A DNA stretch of 64,000 nt from Curtobacterium salicis (GCF_011759505.1 NZ_JAAOYO010000003.1:558001-622000), one strand, 5' to 3'; positions 16,849 to 26,119 are shown, numbered from the stretch's first letter. Notes: a model not told the origin generated them from the letters alone. Program-made: numbers and translations.

Positions 16849-17504
16849 GCACGCCGCAGACCCTGTCCGCCGACCAGGCCGTCGCACGCGCGGTGGCGCT
16901 CGCCGCAGCCGGTGGCCGGAGCGTGCTCGGCATCGCCGGCGCCCCCGGCGCGGGCAAGTCCACGCTTGCTCGACGTGTCGTCACGGCGGTCACCGAGCAG
17001 CTCGGTCCGGGCGTCGCCGTGCAGGTCCCGATGGACGGGTTCCACCTGGCGAACGCGGCACTCGACGCCCTGGGCCGACACGACCGCAAGGGGGCGATCG
17101 ACACCTTCGACGCGGCCGGGTACGTGGCCCTGGTCCGGCGCCTCACCGCGACCGGCGACGGCACAGACGGCACCGGGACGGTCTGGGCCCCCGACTTCGA
17201 CCGCCGCGTCGACGAACCCGTCGCCGGCAGCATCGCCGTCCCGCCGGAGACCGTGCTCGTGGTCTCCGAGGGCAACTACCTGCTCGACCAGAGCACCCCG
17301 TGGCGCGAGCTGCCCGGGCTCTGCACCGAGACCTGGGCCTGCGTGGTCGACGACGACGTCCGCATCGACCGTCTCGTCGGTCGGCACATGCGCCACGGCC
17401 GCGACCACGAGCGCGCCCGTGCGTGGGCCGTGGAGGTGGACGGCGTCAACGCCGCACGCGTCACGGCGGACCTGCACCGGGCCTCCGTCCTGGTCCGGAC
17501 GTAG
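16845..17504 (+). CDS. P-loop kinase of the uridine kinase/PRK-like family
   Basis: 219 residues from GTG 16845, which overlaps the apbE stop by GTGA; an ATG at 16827 is the alternative. The Walker A motif is GIAGAPGAGKST and the next conserved block is VPMDGFHLANAAL, the signature of the FrcK/YfdG-like nucleoside/sugar kinase branch, with VVSEGNYLLD later. Family members phosphorylate nucleosides, pantothenate or sugars; a fructose- or riboflavin-related substrate cannot be decided here. Its coupling to the flavin operon is suggestive of a role in flavin supply, but that is inference only. Confidence 0.82.
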   Translation: MSTPQTLSADQAVARAVALAAAGGRSVLGIAGAPGAGKSTLARRVVTAVTEQLGPGVAVQVPMDGFHLANAALDALGRHDRKGAIDTFDAAGYVALVRRLTATGDGTDGTGTVWAPDFDRRVDEPVAGSIAVPPETVLVVSEGNYLLDQSTPWRELPGLCTETWACVVDDDVRIDRLVGRHMRHGRDHERARAWAVEVDGVNAARVTADLHRASVLVRT

Positions 17505-17570
17505 CGCGGACCACCGCACCACCTCGTACGACCGCACCCTCCCCGCACCACCGACCGACAGGAGCACGAC

Positions 17571-18410
17571 GTGACCATCGCCATCACCGGAGCCACCGGC
17601 AAGATCGGCGGCGCCGTCGCCCGGGCGCTCGCCGCGGACGGCACGCCGTTCCGCATGGTCGTCCGTGACGCATCCCGCGCCCCGGAGCTGCCCGGCACCG
17701 AGGTCGCGGTCGCGACCTACGCCGACGCCGACGCGGCGCGCGCCGCCTTCGAGGGGATCGACGTCCTGTTCCTGGTGTCCGGGGCGGAGGCCCACGACCG
17801 GCTCGACCAGCACCGCACCGTCGTCCGTGCGGCGGCCGACGCCGGCGTCCGGCACGTCGTCTACACGTCGTTCCAGGGCGCGTCCGCCGACGCGACCTTC
17901 ACGCTCGGCCGCGACCACTTCTGGACCGAGCAGGCCGTGCGCGACACCTCGATGGCGCACACGTTCCTGCGCGACTCGTTCTACCTGGACTTCGTCGAGG
18001 ACCTGGTCGGCGAGGACGGCGTGATCCGCGGTCCGGCGGACGACGGCGCCATGGCCGCGGTCGCCCGCGCCGACGTGGCCCGCGTGGCGACGGCCGTCCT
18101 CCGCGACCCGGCACGACACCTCGACCGCACCTACGACCTGACGGGTCCCGCGGCGATCACGCTCGAGCAGGCAGCCGCGGTCGTCAGCGAGGTCCGGGGC
18201 CGCCCGGTGTCGTACCACCGCGAGTCCCTGGAGGAGGCCTACGCCTCCCGCCAGCGCTGGCAGCCCGAGCCCTGGCAGGCCGACGCCTGGGTCAGCACCT
18301 ACACGGCGATCGCGGACGGGTCGCTCGCGAAGGTGTCCGGCGACGTCGAGCGCGTCACCGGGCGTCCGCCGATGACGCTCCGCCAGGTCCTGGAGGCACG
18401 CGGCGACTGA
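17571..18410 (+). CDS. NmrA-like NAD(P)-dependent SDR
   Basis: 279 residues. The N-terminal dinucleotide motif is GATGKIGGAVARAL, followed by LFLVSGAE and HVVYTSFQGAS, as in NmrA/QOR2-type atypical SDRs. These use NAD(P)H to reduce quinones or only sense the cofactor. The GTG start is supported by CAGGAG. It follows the kinase gene by 66 bp and precedes a convergent glycosyltransferase gene by 15 bp. QOR2-like quinone reductase is the nearest functional guess. Confidence 0.85.
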   Translation: MTIAITGATGKIGGAVARALAADGTPFRMVVRDASRAPELPGTEVAVATYADADAARAAFEGIDVLFLVSGAEAHDRLDQHRTVVRAAADAGVRHVVYTSFQGASADATFTLGRDHFWTEQAVRDTSMAHTFLRDSFYLDFVEDLVGEDGVIRGPADDGAMAAVARADVARVATAVLRDPARHLDRTYDLTGPAAITLEQAAAVVSEVRGRPVSYHRESLEEAYASRQRWQPEPWQADAWVSTYTAIADGSLAKVSGDVERVTGRPPMTLRQVLEARGD

Positions 18411-18425
18411 TCCGCGCCGCTCCCG

Positions 18426-20585
18426 TCAGCGGCACTGCCAGAGGGCCCAACCCTCCGGCCGCCGGTGCTCGTCGAGACGCGGGCGTGGGCGCGGGTGGAG
18501 CTGGGGGTGCGGGCGCAGGTGTGCCGGGGGCGTGTGGAGCCGGTGGTGCGCCGCGGCGACGGACGGGTGGCGCGCCTCCCGGCCGACCGGACCGACGTGT
18601 CGGCCGGACCGGTCGTGCGAATGGACCGACCGCAGGGGCCCGACGCCGAGCTCGTGTCGTCGCACGAGCCGGCAGGGGTCGTGCGCCACGTACTCGCGGA
18701 CCGGGTCGCCCGGGGAGGCACCCGCGCGCTCCACGATCAGGCGGACCCCGGAGCGGACCTCGGCGCCGATCCGCCCGACCGTGAAGACGGGTGCGAGCCC
18801 GGAGAAGCCGCCGTCGGTGAGCACGGCCCGACCGGTCGCGGCGATGATCCCGGCGGAGACCTGCCACGAGTCGGACAGGAACAGCGGCCGACCCTCGCGT
18901 CCGCCGCCGAGCGCCAGCGCGGTCCGGACGAGCACCCGCGCGTCGGGCGGCAACGGCGTCGTCCCTCCGGTGAACGCCGGTGCCGACACGTGGAAGACCT
19001 CGCGGTCCCCGTGCGGACCACGTGCCGCCAGGCTGTCGACGGTCCCGACGGAGGCGTCCTCGCCGGACCCGTCCCGCTGCGCGTCCAGGGCCTGCAGCGA
19101 GAACGCGGCCGGTCCGGCGAGGAGTGCCGCCGCGGTCGCGACGGCGACCAGCCCCCTGAGGCGGTGACGGACGGGTCGGTCCTCGGCGCCGGCACGGCGT
19201 GCCGACCAGTGCCCCGGTGGGACCGCGGCGAGCACCAGCGCGACGGCGGCGGCCGCCAGTCCCGCGAGGACCGCGGGCCGCGCCAGGACCTCGGGCGTCC
19301 CGCCCGTGCGGTCCAGCCAGCGCCACCAGACCGTCTCGACCAGCAGCAGTGCGGCGAGCGTCGACCGGGGCAGCGGCCGGGAGGCGCGGAGCAGCCCGAC
19401 CGCCCCGCGCCAGCCCGAGGCGGCCAGCAGACACAGCTGCACCCCGACCGCTGCGACGTACGCGGTGTGCGGCAGGTGCATGACCGACAGGACGGTGGCG
19501 GCGGTGGCGGTCCAGACGAGCACGGTGACCGTCGTCGCCCGGGCGGCCCGGGTGGCGTGGCTCGCCCGGGTGCCCTGACCTGCCCGGTCCGCCGCCGGTC
19601 GGGCGCGGAGGGACCCGATCGCGAGCACCGCGCCGAGGACCGCGGCGGGCAGCAGCCACCCGATCTGTGTCGCGTACTGCGGGTCGACGAGCTTCGTGAG
19701 ACCGGTCCCGTCGCCCGCGCCGGTGATGGGGTGGATCCACCGGGAACCGCCGCCGCCGGCGGGCACCGCGCCGGGGAAGAGCCCGGGCAGGAACCGCCCC
19801 AGCCCGTTGTACCCGAACACCATCGCGAACGGGTCGTCGTTCGTCGTGCCGTCGATCCACGGACGCTGCCCCGCGGGCAGGAGCGCCAACGCGACCGTCC
19901 AGGAGAGCGACGACAGGACCGCGACGGCCGCCAGCACCGACGTCCGGACGAGCCGTCGGCCGTGCGCCGAGCCGAGCCAGGTGCCGAGCAGCAGCGCGGG
20001 GAGCACGAACCAGGCCTGGAGCATCTTCGCCTGGAACCCGACGCCGACGGCCAGGCCCGCGGCGACGAGGGGCCACCACGCTCCGGTGAGCACCGACCGC
20101 TGCCAGGAGCAGAGGGCGACGGCCAGCGCCGCCGTGACCATCGCGTCCTCCATCGGGTGCGCGAACATCGAGACGAAGACGGGCGTGGTCGCGGCGGCGG
20201 CCGCGGCGACCAGGCCGGTGCCCGGGCCCGCCCAGCGCAGTCCGACGAGCGAACACGCCCAGATCGTGACGAGCCCCTCGACCACCTGGGGGAAGGCGAG
20301 GGCAGCGGTCGAGTCCCCGAGCACCCGCAGGCTCAGGGCCTGCGGGACCGCGAAGCCGCTGAGCTTGTCGAGCGTGACCGTCGCGCCGGGGTCGAACGCT
20401 CCGGTGCGGAACGCGGCCCAGGACTCGGACATCGACCGAGCAGCCGCCTGGTAGAAGGTGAAGTCACCGCCACGGCCGAGGTTCCACGAGAACAGCACGG
20501 CGGCGCCGACCAGGATGCCGGCGAGGGCCCAGCGCGCGCCGGGGTGCTGGTCGCTCCAGCGTGCGGGTCTCGTCGTCTCGTCCAC
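18426..20585 (-). CDS. GT39/ArnT-like membrane glycosyltransferase
   Basis: 719 residues with about a dozen membrane helices. The N-terminal loop after helix 1 carries the acidic motif GRGGDFTFY, and a second loop has VTLDKLSGF, corresponding to the LDKPPL block of ArnT/PMT-type C-superfamily transferases that use polyprenyl-phosphate sugars. A soluble C-terminal region contains the mannosyltransferase-like DSWQVSAGIIAATGR block and ends in a histidine/arginine/proline-rich tail. It would glycosylate lipids, proteins or cell-wall polymers on the outer face. Start is GTG 20585. No other envelope glycosylation genes are adjacent. Confidence 0.85.
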   Translation of the reverse strand: MDETTRPARWSDQHPGARWALAGILVGAAVLFSWNLGRGGDFTFYQAAARSMSESWAAFRTGAFDPGATVTLDKLSGFAVPQALSLRVLGDSTAALAFPQVVEGLVTIWACSLVGLRWAGPGTGLVAAAAAATTPVFVSMFAHPMEDAMVTAALAVALCSWQRSVLTGAWWPLVAAGLAVGVGFQAKMLQAWFVLPALLLGTWLGSAHGRRLVRTSVLAAVAVLSSLSWTVALALLPAGQRPWIDGTTNDDPFAMVFGYNGLGRFLPGLFPGAVPAGGGGSRWIHPITGAGDGTGLTKLVDPQYATQIGWLLPAAVLGAVLAIGSLRARPAADRAGQGTRASHATRAARATTVTVLVWTATAATVLSVMHLPHTAYVAAVGVQLCLLAASGWRGAVGLLRASRPLPRSTLAALLLVETVWWRWLDRTGGTPEVLARPAVLAGLAAAAVALVLAAVPPGHWSARRAGAEDRPVRHRLRGLVAVATAAALLAGPAAFSLQALDAQRDGSGEDASVGTVDSLAARGPHGDREVFHVSAPAFTGGTTPLPPDARVLVRTALALGGGREGRPLFLSDSWQVSAGIIAATGRAVLTDGGFSGLAPVFTVGRIGAEVRSGVRLIVERAGASPGDPVREYVAHDPCRLVRRHELGVGPLRSVHSHDRSGRHVGPVGREARHPSVAAAHHRLHTPPAHLRPHPQLHPRPRPRLDEHRRPEGWALWQCR

Positions 20586-20736
20586 ATCCGGGACGATGGC
20601 CGTCCAGCCGGTGGATCAGCCGCAGTGGTGCCGCCAGCGGGCTGCTGATCATCGGCGGACGCTGAGACGACACCCAGCGGACACCGAGCTGCGCGCCGGA
20701 GTTCCCAGGCCGACCACGCCCGGTCAGCCGCGCGAG

Positions 20737-20763
20737 CCGGTCAGTCCGGTCAGTCCGGTCAGC
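20737..20763. repeat. three 9-bp direct repeats over the MFS stop codon
   Basis: CCGGTCAGT, CCGGTCAGT and CCGGTCAGC follow each other without gaps. On the minus strand each unit contains TGA in the reading frame of the MFS gene, so the gene ends with three in-frame stop codons six bases apart. Confidence 0.7.
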
Positions 20764-22042
20764 GGACCTTCCGCGCCGACACCGACCCGACGACGCCGAG
20801 CAGCAGCACGGCGACCAGGACCGTCAGCAGCGGAGCCGTCCAGCCGCCGGTCGCCCCGTGGAGCGCCCCGGCGACGAGGGGTCCGGCGGACCCGAGCAGG
20901 TAGCCGCCACCCTGCACGAACGCGGACATCCGGCGGGCGTCGTCGTCGTTGGACACCAGCCGGACGATGACGATGAAGATGATCGTGATGCCGCCGCCCT
21001 GGGCCGCGCCACCCAGGACGGACCACAGCAGCCAGAGCTGCGGCGCGATGAGCAGGCCGAGCGGCATCGCCAGCCAGAAGAACGCGACGAGGACGATGAT
21101 CACCCGCGGGCGGAAGCGGTTGGCGAGCACGGGCACCCCGAGTGCGCCGACGACGGCCAGGATCTGGAACACCGACGAGCTCGCCCCGGAGGACGCCGTG
21201 TCGAAGCCGATCTCGTCGTGCAGCAGCGTCGGGATCCACGCCGTCAGGGCGTAGTACGAGAACGCCTGCCCGCCGAACGCGAGCATCAACCCCCAGGTCA
21301 CCCAGCGCTTGGCCGGGTGCGGCAGCGTCTCGATGACCGCTGCACGCTGCTCCGTCGCGGTCCGCACCGACCCGGTGTCGAGCACCTGGTCGATCGGACC
21401 GGTGACGGGCAGCGGCTCCGAGTCGTGGTCGGATCCGCGCCAGGCGGCGCCGGCTCCGACCGTGTACGTCCACGCGGCCGCCGCGATGAGTGCCAGGACG
21501 CCCCACACCGCGATCGCGATCGGCCAACCCCAGGCGGCCGCGATGGGTGCGGTGCCGAGCGAGGTGGTCATCGACCCGATGTTGAGCGCCGACGTGTACA
21601 CACCGGTGACCAGGCCGACCCGCTCCGGCGAAGTGTCACGGCGGATCACGACCGGGATCACCACGTTGCCGATCGTGATGCCGATGCCGATCACCGCGGT
21701 GCCGATGAGCAGGGCGGCCTCGTGCGGGATCGACCGGACGACGGTCCCCACCAGCACGATGACGAGCGACAGCGACACCGCACGCTCCGCGGTGAAGCGG
21801 GCGATCACCCAGCTGGCGAAGGGGGTCGCGAGGGCGAAGCAGAGCACCGGGATCGTGGTGAGGAGTCCGGCGACCGTCGCGGTCATGCCGAGGTCGGCGC
21901 GGATGTCCCCGATCACCGGCGCCGGGGCCACGATCGGCCCGCGGAAGTTCAGGGCGACCAGGACGATCGCGGCCGGCAGCAGCCACGCGGCTCCGCGCAG
22001 ACCGGACCGGACGCGACCGGAGTCCGCCGTGCCGGACGTCAT
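20759..22042 (-). CDS. MFS transporter, CynX/NimT type
   Basis: 427 residues, 12 predicted membrane helices. The first loop LNFRGPIVAPAPVIGDI is the signature of the cyanate/nitroimidazole (CynX/NimT/YycB) branch of the major facilitator superfamily. Members export small anions or drugs; the substrate is not predictable. ATG 22042 overlaps the stop codon of the HAD gene (ATGA), so the two are coupled. The 3' end carries three in-frame stops formed by 9-bp repeats. The long cytoplasmic loop between helices 6 and 7 is acidic. Confidence 0.9.
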   Translation of the reverse strand: MTSGTADSGRVRSGLRGAAWLLPAAIVLVALNFRGPIVAPAPVIGDIRADLGMTATVAGLLTTIPVLCFALATPFASWVIARFTAERAVSLSLVIVLVGTVVRSIPHEAALLIGTAVIGIGITIGNVVIPVVIRRDTSPERVGLVTGVYTSALNIGSMTTSLGTAPIAAAWGWPIAIAVWGVLALIAAAAWTYTVGAGAAWRGSDHDSEPLPVTGPIDQVLDTGSVRTATEQRAAVIETLPHPAKRWVTWGLMLAFGGQAFSYYALTAWIPTLLHDEIGFDTASSGASSSVFQILAVVGALGVPVLANRFRPRVIIVLVAFFWLAMPLGLLIAPQLWLLWSVLGGAAQGGGITIIFIVIVRLVSNDDDARRMSAFVQGGGYLLGSAGPLVAGALHGATGGWTAPLLTVLVAVLLLGVVGSVSARKVR

Positions 22043-22713
22043 GCGCTCGGCAGCAGGATCGGCAGCAGGTCGAGCGGGGTGGCCGCCTGCGCGATGGTGC
22101 CCTGTGCCTCGGCGGGGGAGCCGTAGCCCCACTCCGCGAAGACCGTCGGGACGCCGTGTGCCGCGGCGCCCTCGACGTCGTGCAGGCGGTCCCCGACGAG
22201 CACCGGTCGCGACACGTCGAACCCGTGGGCGTGCAGGCGCCGAAGGGCCTCTTCGACCACGTCGGCCTTCGCGGAGCGGACCTCGTCGTCGCTCGCCCCG
22301 GTGATGATGTCGATGTCCCCGGTGAGCCCGTAGTGCTCGAGGATGTAGGTGGCCGGCGTCTCGGGTTTGCTCGTCGCGGTCGAGATCGGCACGCCGGCCT
22401 CGTGCAGGGTGTGCAGCACGACGTCGATGCCCGGGTACATCAGGCTGTCGAGGGCCCCGTGCGACAGGTAGTGCTCGCGGTACACGGCCAGGGTGCGTTC
22501 GGTGAGCTCGTCGTCCATGCCCATCGCGATGCGGAAGGTGTCGAGGATCGGCGGTCCGACGAACGACAGCAGCGTCTCGTGGTCCGGTACCGGTACGCCG
22601 ACCTGCTGGAACGTGTACGTCAGGCTCTCGAGGATGCCCGGTGCCGAGTCGCTGATGGTGCCGTCGAGGTCGAACAGGACGGCGGTGAACGGACGCTCCG
22701 GGCTGCTTGTCAT
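22039..22713 (-). CDS. HAD-superfamily phosphatase, Gph-like
   Basis: 224 residues. Motif I is VLFDLDGTISD with nucleophile Asp15 and acid/base Asp17, a helical cap follows, motif II is STATSKP and the C-terminal motif is LVGDRLHDVEGA. This is the phosphoglycolate-phosphatase/5'-nucleotidase-like HAD subfamily I. The likely job is dephosphorylating a small phosphoester, perhaps a damaged or surplus metabolite. It overlaps the MFS gene by 4 bp, so its product or substrate may be exported by that transporter. Confidence 0.9.
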   Translation of the reverse strand: MTSSPERPFTAVLFDLDGTISDSAPGILESLTYTFQQVGVPVPDHETLLSFVGPPILDTFRIAMGMDDELTERTLAVYREHYLSHGALDSLMYPGIDVVLHTLHEAGVPISTATSKPETPATYILEHYGLTGDIDIITGASDDEVRSAKADVVEEALRRLHAHGFDVSRPVLVGDRLHDVEGAAAHGVPTVFAEWGYGSPAEAQGTIAQAATPLDLLPILLPSA

Positions 22714-22775
22714 GACCTGCCCAGCCTAGCTGCGGCGGGCCGGGCGGACGCGGCCGGGCCGGGGCGTGCCTCCCG

Positions 22776-23471
22776 TCAGAACAGGCGGGCGTGCCCGCCC
22801 TCGATGCCGCGCATCTCGTCGTAGTCCAGGACCAGGCAGCGGATCCCGCGGTCCTCGGCCAGGGTGCGCGCCTGCGGGGCGAACGACTGCGCCGCCAGCA
22901 CACCCTGCACCGGACGCAGGTGCGGGTCGCGGTTCATCAGCTCGAGGTAGCGGGTGAGCTGCTCGACGGCGTCGATGTTGGCGTTGCGCTTCATCTCGAC
23001 CGCGACGCTCGCGCCCGCGTCGTCACGCGCCAGGATGTCGACCGGTCCGATGGCGGTCATGTACTCGCGGCGGACCAGCGTGTGGCCGTCGCCGAGGAGT
23101 TCGATCTGCTCGGCGAGGAGCTGCTGCAGGTGCGCCTCGACGCCGTCCTTCACCAGGCCCGGGTCGACGCCCAGGTCGTGGGTCTCGTCCGCGAACACCT
23201 CGTGGATGCTGACGATCAGGCGGTCCTGCGTCTTCTTCTGCGTCACCGTCCACACCTGCGTGATGCCGGCGGCGGCCTGGTCCTCGTCCGGCTCGGCCAT
23301 CGCGATCGAGCACGGCGGGCTCATCCAGTTCAGCGGCTTGTAGCTGCCACCGTCGGAGTGGACGAGCAGCGAGCCGTCCGCCTTGAGCATGAGCAGGCGG
23401 TTCGCGAGGGGCAGGTGGGCCGACAGGCGACCGGCGTAGTCGACGGAGCAGCGGGCGATGACGAGACGCAC
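22776..23471 (-). CDS. nucS: mismatch-specific endonuclease NucS
   Basis: 231 residues, the standard size for actinobacterial NucS/EndoMS. The N-terminal DNA-binding and dimer domain begins [20 protein letters not shown]. The C-terminal RecB-like nuclease domain shows VDILARD, VAVEMKR and the following helix QLTRYLEL, giving the D-ExK catalytic set. The enzyme cuts both strands at mismatched bases and replaces MutS/MutL repair in Actinobacteria, usually with the sliding clamp. The protein ends in HARLF, which resembles a clamp-interacting C-terminal tail. No MutS or MutL gene is in the window. Confidence 0.95.
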   Translation of the reverse strand: MRLVIARCSVDYAGRLSAHLPLANRLLMLKADGSLLVHSDGGSYKPLNWMSPPCSIAMAEPDEDQAAAGITQVWTVTQKKTQDRLIVSIHEVFADETHDLGVDPGLVKDGVEAHLQQLLAEQIELLGDGHTLVRREYMTAIGPVDILARDDAGASVAVEMKRNANIDAVEQLTRYLELMNRDPHLRPVQGVLAAQSFAPQARTLAEDRGIRCLVLDYDEMRGIEGGHARLF

Positions 23472-23536
23472 CCGGGAAGCCTAACCGGGATCGGGCGCGC
23501 GCCCGGCGGGTCGCGGGCTGCGGCGCGGGTCGCGGC

Positions 23537-24838
23537 TCAGCGGCGGTCGGCCTCGGCCGTCGCGTCGGACTGGAGGTGCGACCCGGCCCCGGCATCCACC
23601 GCGCCAACCGGAGTGGTCGTCGTGGTGCCCGTGCCAGCCCCGGTCCGCTCGCGCGCTGCGCCGGACGCCAGGCCCGCCGCGATGATGAACACGAACACGA
23701 TGAGCAGCCCGTTGAGCAGGCCGACGTGCTCGCCCGCGAACCCGATGATCGGCGGTCCGGCGAGGAACGCCACGTAGCCGATCGTCGCGACGGCGCTGAC
23801 CTTCGCGGCGGCGGTCCGCGGGTCGTCGGCCGCGGCGGACATCCCCATCGGGAAGCCGAGGGACGCCCCGAGCCCCCAGAGCACGACACCGACGATCGCG
23901 ATCGGGACGCTCGGCACGAAGATGAGCATGCCGAGACCGACCACCGCGACGACCGCGCTGGCACGGAGCACCGGGACCCGTCCGAACCGGTCGATGAGCG
24001 GACTGCCGGCGATCCGGCCCGCGGTCATGGCGGCGAGGAACACGGCGAGGACCGCGGAGCCGCCGTCGTTCGCCAGCCCGTGCCCGTCGATCATGGCGAG
24101 GGGCAGCCAGTCGTTCGCGGAGCCCTCGGCAAGCGCCATGCCGAGCACGATGACGCCGATGAGCAGCGTCGACGGCTGCCGCCAGACCGCCCAGCGCGAG
24201 ACCGGCAGGGCGACGGGGCTGGTGTCGGTGGCCTCGGGCTCGACGTGGCGGTCGTCGCCGAACCAGCGGATGGCGACGATCATCGCCAGGCTGGTGAGGA
24301 TCCCGACGACGATGAAGTGCAGGGCGACGGGGACGTCGAAGCGCTCGGCCAGGGCGCCGATGCCCGCGCCGGCGAGCGTCCCGACGCTGAACGCGGCGTG
24401 GAACAGCGGCATGATCGTCCGGCCGCCCAGGCGTTCCGCGGTGGCACCGGACACGTTCATCGAGACGTCGCAGAGCCCGTTGCCGAAGCCGAACGCGATG
24501 AGGCAGACCCAGATCGCGGCGAAGCCCCACCCCAGTGTGACGGCGACACCGGCGGCCACCATGCCGAGCGCCAGGCAGGCCGAGGCGACGAGGACTCCGC
24601 GGCGGGCACCGAGTCGGGCGACGATGTGGCCGGCGAAGGTGAGCCCGCCGATCGAGCCGACGGACATGCCGAGCACCAGGAGCCCCATCGTGAAGGTGGA
24701 GGCGTCGAGCGAGTCGCGGACGCTCGGGACCCGGCCGAGCCAGGTGGCGATGTCGAGCCCGGAGAGCGTGAACACGACGAACACCGCGTTGCGCCAGGCG
24801 CGCGTCGTCGGTGCGGTGCGGGTGACGGCCGTCGTCAT
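23537..24838 (-). CDS. MFS transporter, LacI-controlled
   Basis: 433 residues with 12 predicted helices. The N-terminal block FTLSGLDIATWLGRVPSVRDSL and IAFGFGNGLCDVSMN are typical of the YbjJ/FucP-like MFS branch. It probably moves a sugar or small polar molecule. The ATG at 24838 lies 13 bp from a perfect palindrome and 54 bp from the divergent lacI-family gene, so repression by that regulator is likely. The C-terminal ~35 residues are a soluble tail. Confidence 0.9.
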   Translation of the reverse strand: MTTAVTRTAPTTRAWRNAVFVVFTLSGLDIATWLGRVPSVRDSLDASTFTMGLLVLGMSVGSIGGLTFAGHIVARLGARRGVLVASACLALGMVAAGVAVTLGWGFAAIWVCLIAFGFGNGLCDVSMNVSGATAERLGGRTIMPLFHAAFSVGTLAGAGIGALAERFDVPVALHFIVVGILTSLAMIVAIRWFGDDRHVEPEATDTSPVALPVSRWAVWRQPSTLLIGVIVLGMALAEGSANDWLPLAMIDGHGLANDGGSAVLAVFLAAMTAGRIAGSPLIDRFGRVPVLRASAVVAVVGLGMLIFVPSVPIAIVGVVLWGLGASLGFPMGMSAAADDPRTAAAKVSAVATIGYVAFLAGPPIIGFAGEHVGLLNGLLIVFVFIIAAGLASGAARERTGAGTGTTTTTPVGAVDAGAGSHLQSDATAEADRR

Positions 24839-24850
24839 GGGTCTGTCCGA

Positions 24851-24864
24851 TCGAATCGATTCGA
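24851..24864. promoter_or_regulatory. LacI-family operator
   Basis: TCGAATCGATTCGA is a perfect 14-bp palindrome with a central CG-containing ATCGAT, in the 54-bp gap between the divergent MFS and lacI-type genes. Symmetric sites with a central CG are characteristic for LacI-family repressors. Confidence 0.8.
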
Positions 24865-24892
24865 GCTGGTCTTCCCGTTACGCTAACCAGCG

Positions 24893-26119
24893 ATGGACGA
24901 CACGGCAAGCGAACCCGGCGAGTCGGACGACCGCGCCCTGGTGCCCCGCGCGACCGGCGCGTCCCGCGCGACCGCCGCGTCCCGCGCGTCCCGCGTGACC
25001 GACGTCGCCCGCCCGACCCGGTCGGACGGAACCGGCGCTGCCCGGGTGGGGCGTGCCTCCCGGCCGACGCTCGCCGCCGTCGCCCGCGCTGCCGGCGTCG
25101 CCCCGTCGACCGCGTCCCTGGCGTTCAGCGGCAGCGGACCCGTCTCCGAGGACACCCGGCAACGCATCCTCGCCGTCGCCGCCGAACTCGGCTACGACGG
25201 CCCCGACCCCCGCGCCCGCTCCCTGCGCCGCGGGCGCTCCGGCGTGATCGGCGTCGTCCTCGACGACCGGCTGAGCGACGCCTTCCGCGACCCGGTGAAC
25301 GTGCTGACCCTCGACGGCATCGCGGAGGTCGCCGGGGCCGCCGGCGTCTCGCTGCTCCTGGTCCGCAGCCCCCTCGACGACGAACGCGGCATGGCCCCCC
25401 TCGTCGACGCACCCATGGACGCCGTCATCCTCATCGGCTGCAACGTGCGCATCGACCCCGCGGTCGCCGTCCTCCGCCGTCGGGCGATCCCCGTCGTCGC
25501 GATCGAGGCCGACGTCATCGAGGGCGCCGTCCCCATCCACCTCGACAACCGCGACGCTTCCCGCCGGGCCGCCGCGTACCTCCGCGAGCTCGGCCACCGG
25601 GACGTCACCGTCGTCGCCCTGCCCCTCGACAGCTCGCGGGAACGCGGACCCGTCGACGCGGACCGGGAGCGCTCGTCCACCGCCTTCACCACGATGGAGC
25701 GCCTCCGCGGCGTCCGCCAGGTCTACCCCTCCGCGCCGGCCGTCGTCACCACCGGCAGTTCCGTGGAAGAGGGCCGCATCGCCGGCGCCGCGCTCTTCGC
25801 CCCCGGCGTCGAGGCCCCCACCGCCGTCGTCGCGCAGAGCGACCTGCTCGCCGTCGGGGTGATCTCCGCCGCACTCGAGGCCGGCCTGCGCGTCCCCGAG
25901 GACGTCAGCGTCGTCGGCTTCGACGGCATCCACGTCGACGACAGCCTGCTGCACCGCTCCCCGATCCGGCAGTTGACCACCCTCGTGCAGCCGTTCGTGC
26001 CGAAGGGCGAGGCGGCGGCGCGGGCTGCGCTCGCGATGCTCGAGGGGGAGGCGCCGGAGCCGGCGTCGTTCCGTTCGGAGCTGCAGGTCGGCGACACGAC
26101 GGCGCCGCCGCGGAGGTAG
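24893..26119 (+). CDS. LacI family transcriptional regulator with long N-terminal extension
   Basis: 408 residues. The LacI DNA-binding domain begins at about residue 58 (LAAVARAAGVAPSTASLAFSG) and the hinge ends near residue 105, followed by a periplasmic-binding-protein-like sensor domain (VIGVVLDD, VVGFDGIHVDDS, IRQLTT). The first ~57 residues are an unusual alanine/serine/arginine/threonine tail coded by repeated GCGTCCCGCG-like blocks. The ATG at 24893 follows TACGCT by 8 bases. A GTG at 24997 is an alternative that would shorten the tail. It should repress the divergent transporter through the palindrome at 24851. Confidence 0.9.
   Translation: MDDTASEPGESDDRALVPRATGASRATAASRASRVTDVARPTRSDGTGAARVGRASRPTLAAVARAAGVAPSTASLAFSGSGPVSEDTRQRILAVAAELGYDGPDPRARSLRRGRSGVIGVVLDDRLSDAFRDPVNVLTLDGIAEVAGAAGVSLLLVRSPLDDERGMAPLVDAPMDAVILIGCNVRIDPAVAVLRRRAIPVVAIEADVIEGAVPIHLDNRDASRRAAAYLRELGHRDVTVVALPLDSSRERGPVDADRERSSTAFTTMERLRGVRQVYPSAPAVVTTGSSVEEGRIAGAALFAPGVEAPTAVVAQSDLLAVGVISAALEAGLRVPEDVSVVGFDGIHVDDSLLHRSPIRQLTTLVQPFVPKGEAAARAALAMLEGEAPEPASFRSELQVGDTTAPPRR

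Noticed and set aside
18465..20648. 727-codon plus-strand open frame opposite the glycosyltransferase
   Set aside because: The minus-strand frame codes a clear multi-helix transferase; the plus frame lacks any motif.
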